From UMGS172 sp045647525 (GTDB taxonomy: Bacteria > Bacillota > Clostridia > Oscillospirales > Acutalibacteraceae), in assembly GCA_045647525.1 (NCBI GenBank), contig JAZRMK010000051.1, positions 1 to 19,685 of the forward strand: a stretch of DNA of 19,685 nucleotides, given 5' to 3'. The notes under the pieces are model-generated. The model was not told the origin of the DNA, ran no database searches, and saw only the letters and a program-made list of their open reading frames with translations. Made by a program: the position numbers and the translations under genes. This document shows, piece by piece, positions 16,827 through 19,685 of this stretch; position 1 is the first letter of the stretch; each line of letters begins with the position of its first letter.

Positions 16827-17459
16827 TCAGGGATTAGTACCGGCGGGCTGAGTTTTTGCCCAAGCGTCAGTTGCAGAGGTAATGTTGCTATCACGCTGTA
16901 CCGCATAAGCGGTAACAATAAGTTTCGGATAATTACTTGCGCCATTTGCATCCAAAGCATTGAGCATTTCCTTGGTAACTTCACCTTTTACGGTAACAAT
17001 ATTGTCTTTAATTACAGAGAATTCAGCATCCTGTGTTGCTTTGGATACTTCTCTGTAATACACGCCATCAACACCTTGTAGTGCTGTCCAACCATCTGCG
17101 ATCTCATAGGTCATAAACTTGTCAAAGTCGTTCACCTTTTCAAGTTTCACAAACAACCAAGCATTTTCACTGTTTGCTTTGAAGGTTATTTTTGGATCTT
17201 TTGCGATAGTATGACCGGGAACCATTGGGTAGGTATTGGTGTTGGGGTCGTTATCACCATCTTTATTTGTGTCAGTCTCTTCAAGAGTAATGTTAATATC
17301 ACCATAGGTAAAGGTGTTGACAACCGGTTTTGTTTCAGTAACAAGCCAAGCCAAAGTGCCGCCGACAACAGTGCAAAGGACGAGAGTAAGTAAAACAAGT
17401 GTCAGTGCCAGCTTCTTACCGCCGAATTTTAAGGTTTTTTTACAATGTTTTCCTCTCAT
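16827..17459 (-). CDS. TasA/CalY-like SipW-dependent secreted protein
   Basis: This 210-residue secreted protein is a candidate fibre subunit. It has a Lys-rich N-terminus, a hydrophobic span (about 16-36) and the diagnostic VVGGTLAWLVTETKPVVNTF segment. The mature part starts with TYGDINITLEETDTNKDGD, which is rich in Asp, and contains VPGHTIAKDPKITFKANSE, the 'PGxxxxKDPxIxxxxxSE' segment typical of TasA/camelysin-like proteins. It closes with LIVTAYAVQRDSNITSATDA. AGGAGG lies nine bases before ATG 17459. The small size without an adhesin extension suggests a structural subunit, together with its neighbour at 17542-18192. Confidence 0.87.
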   Translation of the reverse strand: MRGKHCKKTLKFGGKKLALTLVLLTLVLCTVVGGTLAWLVTETKPVVNTFTYGDINITLEETDTNKDGDNDPNTNTYPMVPGHTIAKDPKITFKANSENAWLFVKLEKVNDFDKFMTYEIADGWTALQGVDGVYYREVSKATQDAEFSVIKDNIVTVKGEVTKEMLNALDANGASNYPKLIVTAYAVQRDSNITSATDAWAKTQPAGTNP

Positions 17460-17541
17460 TGTCGTGTTCCTCCTTTCTTAATTTTTTTATTTCATCAGGC
17501 GAAGAAACACGAATTCAACCGTCTGATTGAAAGCTTTGTCA

Positions 17542-18192
17542 TTATTTAATCTGCTCATTGAATGCAGTCCAAGCTGCATCTTCATCAACAAAGCCGGTTG
17601 CTTGAATAGCGTGACCGACAACTATAATTTTAAGGTCTGCGATAGATGCCATATCCTCGCTATTGAAATCATCGGGAACTGTAACGAAGTCGAAAAGAGC
17701 ATCTAACTTGGTGTCAGTTGCAGATTTTGCAACAATCTCTTTATAGCGGAACTCATATGTAACTGTGTTGTTCACAGTATCTCTTATTACAGCTTTACAA
17801 GCCCAATTGCTAGCATCATAACCGCCAAAAATTGTGGTAAGGTCCGCCTTGTTCGGTGCGTAAATTGCATCAAACTCATCAGCACAGTTAATTGTCAGGA
17901 GCATACGAACATAGGATGCTTCGCTGTTAGCTTTAACGGTTAACGTAGGGTCTTTAAAATAAGTTTGGCCGGGTATTAAATGATAAAAATTTTCTTTTAC
18001 GCGGTCAGCACCAACAACGAGTGTGCCGTCAGTGTTGACTTTTGCTTCATCCAATTCAATATTTACCTTACCAATGGTAAATGTGTTCACCACAGTGTCT
18101 TGACTAATCAGATAAGCAAGGGTGCCAAGAACGGAAGCGGCAACAATTAGCACCGCACAAACAAACAGGATTAAAATTTTTGACTTTTTCAT
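17542..18192 (-). CDS. TasA/CalY-like SipW-dependent secreted protein
   Basis: This 216-residue secreted protein is the first substrate gene after sipW. The signal peptide (KILILFVCAVLIVAASVLG) ends in TLAYLISQDTVVNTFTIG, then KVNIELDEAKV. The internal segment IPGQTYFKDPTLTVKANSEA and the closing LKIIVVGHAIQATGFVDEDA match its downstream paralogue and the TasA/camelysin pattern. It lies 41 bp after sipW with a modest AAGGAAA binding site. Its length matches a fibre-forming subunit. It is not identifiable as TasA itself, since the family is broad and divergent. Confidence 0.87.
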   Translation of the reverse strand: MKKSKILILFVCAVLIVAASVLGTLAYLISQDTVVNTFTIGKVNIELDEAKVNTDGTLVVGADRVKENFYHLIPGQTYFKDPTLTVKANSEASYVRMLLTINCADEFDAIYAPNKADLTTIFGGYDASNWACKAVIRDTVNNTVTYEFRYKEIVAKSATDTKLDALFDFVTVPDDFNSEDMASIADLKIIVVGHAIQATGFVDEDAAWTAFNEQIK

Positions 18193-18233
18193 AGCAATGT
18201 TTCCTTTTTATTTTAAATTTGATTTTACTTTGT

Positions 18234-18755
18234 TTAAGTTTTCCTTTTATCCTTATCGTTGAGGACAAGGCTTATCATTATTTCAATAAGGATAAACACA
18301 ATGGCAACGGTAACGGTTATATATTTTCCGGGTTGTGCTGCCATATAAGTAGCAAGATAGCCAAGGAACGGAATGCAGAAAACGGCTTTTCCGACAACCG
18401 CATCGTATTCGACAAGACCACCATCCGCAGAATCATTTTTATCACCTTTTGTTCGGAAACTAACGATATCGGGATTATCTTTATGAGACACAAGCTCTAT
18501 GATTCTATGTGTACACAAAGTACCGCCTGCCATTTTATAAGTGATAACGTCACCGACCTTCAACGTTTCGGGATTTACATCCTTTATATAAAGGAGAGAA
18601 CCAGTAGGATAAACTGATTGCATTGAGCCTGACAACACTGAATAGGGTCTCAATCCTATAAGTCGAGTTCCGTGGAGCAGAACTGCCAATAACACAACTA
18701 ATACCACCAGCGTATTGGACATGATTTTTAATATCTTTTTAAGTTTGGGATTCAT
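18234..18755 (-). CDS. sipW: Signal peptidase I of the ER/archaeal type (SipW)
   Basis: This is a membrane signal peptidase that removes the atypical signal peptides of TasA-like proteins. The residue numbers count from the upstream GTG at 18770: Ser49 in VLSGSMQSVYPTGS is the nucleophile, His88 in LCTHRII replaces the Lys general base of ordinary bacterial enzymes, and the Asp110 region in RTKGDKND completes the S26B pattern. Membrane spans lie at about 18-34 and 145-168, giving the N-in, two-span SipW topology. The GTG at 18770 would need a ribosome site that overlaps it, so ATG 18755, about 173 residues, is the preferred start, though not certain. It overlaps or abuts the TetR-like reading frame upstream and heads the TasA-like genes. 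Confidence 0.93.
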   Translation of the reverse strand: MNPKLKKILKIMSNTLVVLVVLLAVLLHGTRLIGLRPYSVLSGSMQSVYPTGSLLYIKDVNPETLKVGDVITYKMAGGTLCTHRIIELVSHKDNPDIVSFRTKGDKNDSADGGLVEYDAVVGKAVFCIPFLGYLATYMAAQPGKYITVTVAIVFILIEIMISLVLNDKDKRKT

Positions 18756-18759
18756 ATTT

Positions 18760-18972
18760 TCAACTTTCACTCCATAAGCACGGTGAATAATAGTACCGTA
18801 CGTATATTAAAATCTCACCTTTGTTTTCAAATAAACGGTATATATACACCTCGTTAATACTTGTTGCGTTCCTTTTTGCTTTTGTTGTGGCTTTGCCAAG
18901 TTTATTTTGAGCAATGATATGGATAGCGCCATCAATCGATGCCTGGTGTAAATCATCCTGTTTCATTTTCAT
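18760..18972 (-). CDS. Truncated TetR-like DNA-binding protein (HTH domain only)
   Basis: The 70-residue frame reads like the N-terminal helix-turn-helix of TetR regulators: helix 1 (HQASIDGAIHIIAQNKLGKA), then the TTK start of helix 2, and the recognition region INEVYIYRLFENKGEIL. The ligand-binding C-terminal domain of about 130 residues is missing; after GEILIYV the frame runs into the sipW leader and stops inside the GTG-start reading of sipW. The helix 2-turn segment (KAKRNATS) is less typical than the rest, so DNA binding may be weakened. The start is ATG 18972 or 18966. It could be a decayed regulator or a minimal HTH repressor; the palindrome at its own promoter favours a past or present autoregulator. 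Confidence 0.55.
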   Translation of the reverse strand: MKMKQDDLHQASIDGAIHIIAQNKLGKATTKAKRNATSINEVYIYRLFENKGEILIYVRYYYSPCLWSES

Positions 18973-18989
18973 ATTCCACTTTTAAGTGT

Positions 18990-19032
18990 TTACTACAAAT
19001 TTTGAAAAAAATTACAAACGTTGAACGTTTGT
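18990..19032 (-). promoter_or_regulatory. Candidate promoter overlapped by a 19-bp palindromic operator
   Basis: ACAAACGTTGAACGTTTGT (19014-19032) is a perfect palindrome with a one-base centre, typical in size of TetR-family operators. On the minus strand its end supplies TTTGTA (19013-19018) as -35, followed after 17 bases by TAGTAA (18990-18995) as -10. It lies immediately upstream of the TetR-like frame and sipW, so binding would block transcription of the cluster. Confidence 0.55.
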
Positions 19033-19113
19033 GCTTTGTTTACACATAGTTTTTTACGAGGGTCGGAATTATTTATAAATTTATGTTAAATGTGTTCATC
19101 TTATGAATCATTT

Positions 19114-19308
19114 TTAAAGTTTTGTTATTGGTTTGACGTTTACAATGCTTTCTTTTCCACATCGTTTACATTTAATCGGCAGATTTTTAATCTCTGTGTC
19201 CGGAAGTAACCATAGTACTGTATGCTTGCTGCATAAGGGACACAGGTATCGTTTCCGTTCTGTTTTTATATCGTTGTCTATTTGTTTGTTGTTTAATGTG
19301 TTTTGCAA
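19114..19308 (-). CDS. Cysteine-rich KTR-family protein
   Basis: This 64-residue protein matches the Cys-rich KTR pattern: YLCPLCSKHTVLWLLPDTEI, then LPIKCKRCGKESIVNV. The two CxxC pairs probably form a zinc ribbon. Family members are commonly carried by conjugative transposons of Firmicutes; their biochemical function is unknown. The TTG start at 19308 is chosen because AGGTG lies seven bases upstream and no suitable ATG exists. It lies about 140 bp upstream of the TetR-like frame and is preceded by a leader with a terminator hairpin. Confidence 0.75.
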   Translation of the reverse strand: MQNTLNNKQIDNDIKTERKRYLCPLCSKHTVLWLLPDTEIKNLPIKCKRCGKESIVNVKPITKL

Positions 19309-19353
19309 ATGGTATCACCTCATACTTGCGTTCACTTGCGTCCAAGAATCTTC

Positions 19354-19406
19354 AAAAAAAGAAAAGCCTGTACCATAATCGTATGCAACGATTAAGTGGC
19401 ACAGGC
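19354..19406 (-). terminator. Leader terminator/attenuator upstream of the KTR gene
   Basis: On the minus strand a stem with arms GCCTGTGCCACTTAATCG and CGATTATGGTACAGGC (loop of seven bases, two unpaired bases) is followed by TTTTCTTTTTTT. It lies between a candidate promoter (19439-19468) and the KTR start at 19308, so transcription must read through it. Confidence 0.8.
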
Positions 19407-19438
19407 TCTCAGGCTCAGGCGCGGGGTCTATTTTACGT

Positions 19439-19468
19439 ATTATGTGGGTACAAAACTCACTCTGTTAA
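19439..19468 (-). promoter_or_regulatory. Candidate promoter for the KTR leader
   Basis: TTAACA (19463-19468) and CATAAT (19439-19444) on the minus strand, with 18-base spacing, each differ from consensus by one base. The start site would give a leader of about 25 bases before the terminator hairpin. Confidence 0.4.
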
Positions 19469-19505
19469 GGAACATGTACGTGCTTAATGAATAACGTTAG
19501 TAGGC

Positions 19506-19525
19506 AACATAATGGTTATTATGTT
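19506..19525. repeat. Palindromic repeat, copy 1
   Basis: AACATAATGGTTATTATGTT has 8-bp arms around GGTT. An identical 19-base core recurs 63 bp to the right, with a terminator between the two copies. Confidence 0.75.
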
Positions 19526-19539
19526 ACGTCTTGTGGGCT

Positions 19540-19565
19540 AAAAAACCGATGTTAAAAAACATCGG
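19540..19565 (-). terminator. Leftward rho-independent terminator
   Basis: The hairpin CCGATGTT / AACATCGG with a four-base loop is followed on the minus strand by TTTTTT. It would end a transcript entering from the right edge of the window. Confidence 0.75.
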
Positions 19566-19569
19566 CATC

Positions 19570-19588
19570 ACATAATGGTTATTATGTT
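19570..19588. repeat. Palindromic repeat, copy 2
   Basis: ACATAATGGTTATTATGTT is identical to the core of copy 1. Both are in the same orientation and flank the terminator at 19540-19565. Confidence 0.75.
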
Positions 19589-19685
19589 GTATTAAATAAT
19601 ATAAATAAATAGTTTATTTTCATTAGTTGCTCAATGGCAATTAAAAATAGGCACAACAAACAAGACCTTTTGAAAAATAACCAAA
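19589..19685. other. AT-rich right edge without a gene
   Basis: No coding frame or strong structure is seen. A leftward promoter is conceivable (TTGAGC about 17 bases from TATTTA), feeding into palindrome copy 2 and the terminator, but the match is weak. Confidence 0.3.

Noticed and set aside
17498..17535. ATCAGGCG/CGTCTGAT inverted repeat between two TasA-like genes
   Set aside because: Pairs well only in the plus-strand RNA, which is antisense to the operon; long loop and no T-run.

Overview
The window is AT-rich, low-GC Gram-positive DNA, most likely from an anaerobic Clostridia/Oscillospirales-type Firmicute. The evidence is strong AGGAGG-type ribosome binding sites, frequent TTG starts, a class B sortase, a SpoIID-type cell-wall enzyme, an ER-type signal peptidase of the SipW kind and a Spy0128-like pilin. 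No tRNA, rRNA or CRISPR array was seen.

Region 1 (1-10.43 kb) looks like resident chromosome. It reads rightward through the 3' part of thiI, a class B sortase with a long cytoplasmic tail, a 968-residue membrane protein and a COG2426 membrane protein. The 968-residue protein fuses a CinA/MoCF-like N-terminus, a sortase-like domain lacking its catalytic residues, and a SpoIID/LytB domain. A strong bidirectional terminator separates these from a leftward CapD/FlaA1-type nucleotide-sugar dehydratase with a near-perfect sigma-A promoter. A rightward trkA-trkH potassium-uptake pair follows, ending in a clear terminator.

Region 2 (10.43-19.69 kb) looks like an accessory island, nearly all on the minus strand. 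Its left edge holds the C-terminal remnant of a large serine recombinase. Its right edge holds a Cys-rich KTR-family protein of the kind found in conjugative elements. Between them, in transcription order (right to left), lie: a truncated TetR-like DNA-binding protein with a perfect palindrome over its probable promoter; sipW; four proteins with SipW-dependent (TasA/CalY-like) N-termini, the last two carrying large beta-helix extensions; a pair of homologous structured RNA elements; a Spy0128/Cna-B-type pilin with a C-terminal PPTG sorting signal; and a small Cys-rich protein.

The probable job of region 2 is to build an extracellular fibre or adhesive layer. SipW would process the TasA-like subunits, two small ones as candidate fibre formers and two large ones as candidate displayed adhesins. 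The pilin would be anchored by a sortase. No class C sortase lies in the island, so the class B sortase at 0.6 kb or one elsewhere would have to serve. The most unusual items are the tandem RNA element, whose two copies show compensatory base changes supporting a minus-strand RNA; the sortase-like/SpoIID fusion beside an intact sortase; and the SipW cassette with beta-helix fusions under an apparently truncated TetR-type regulator.
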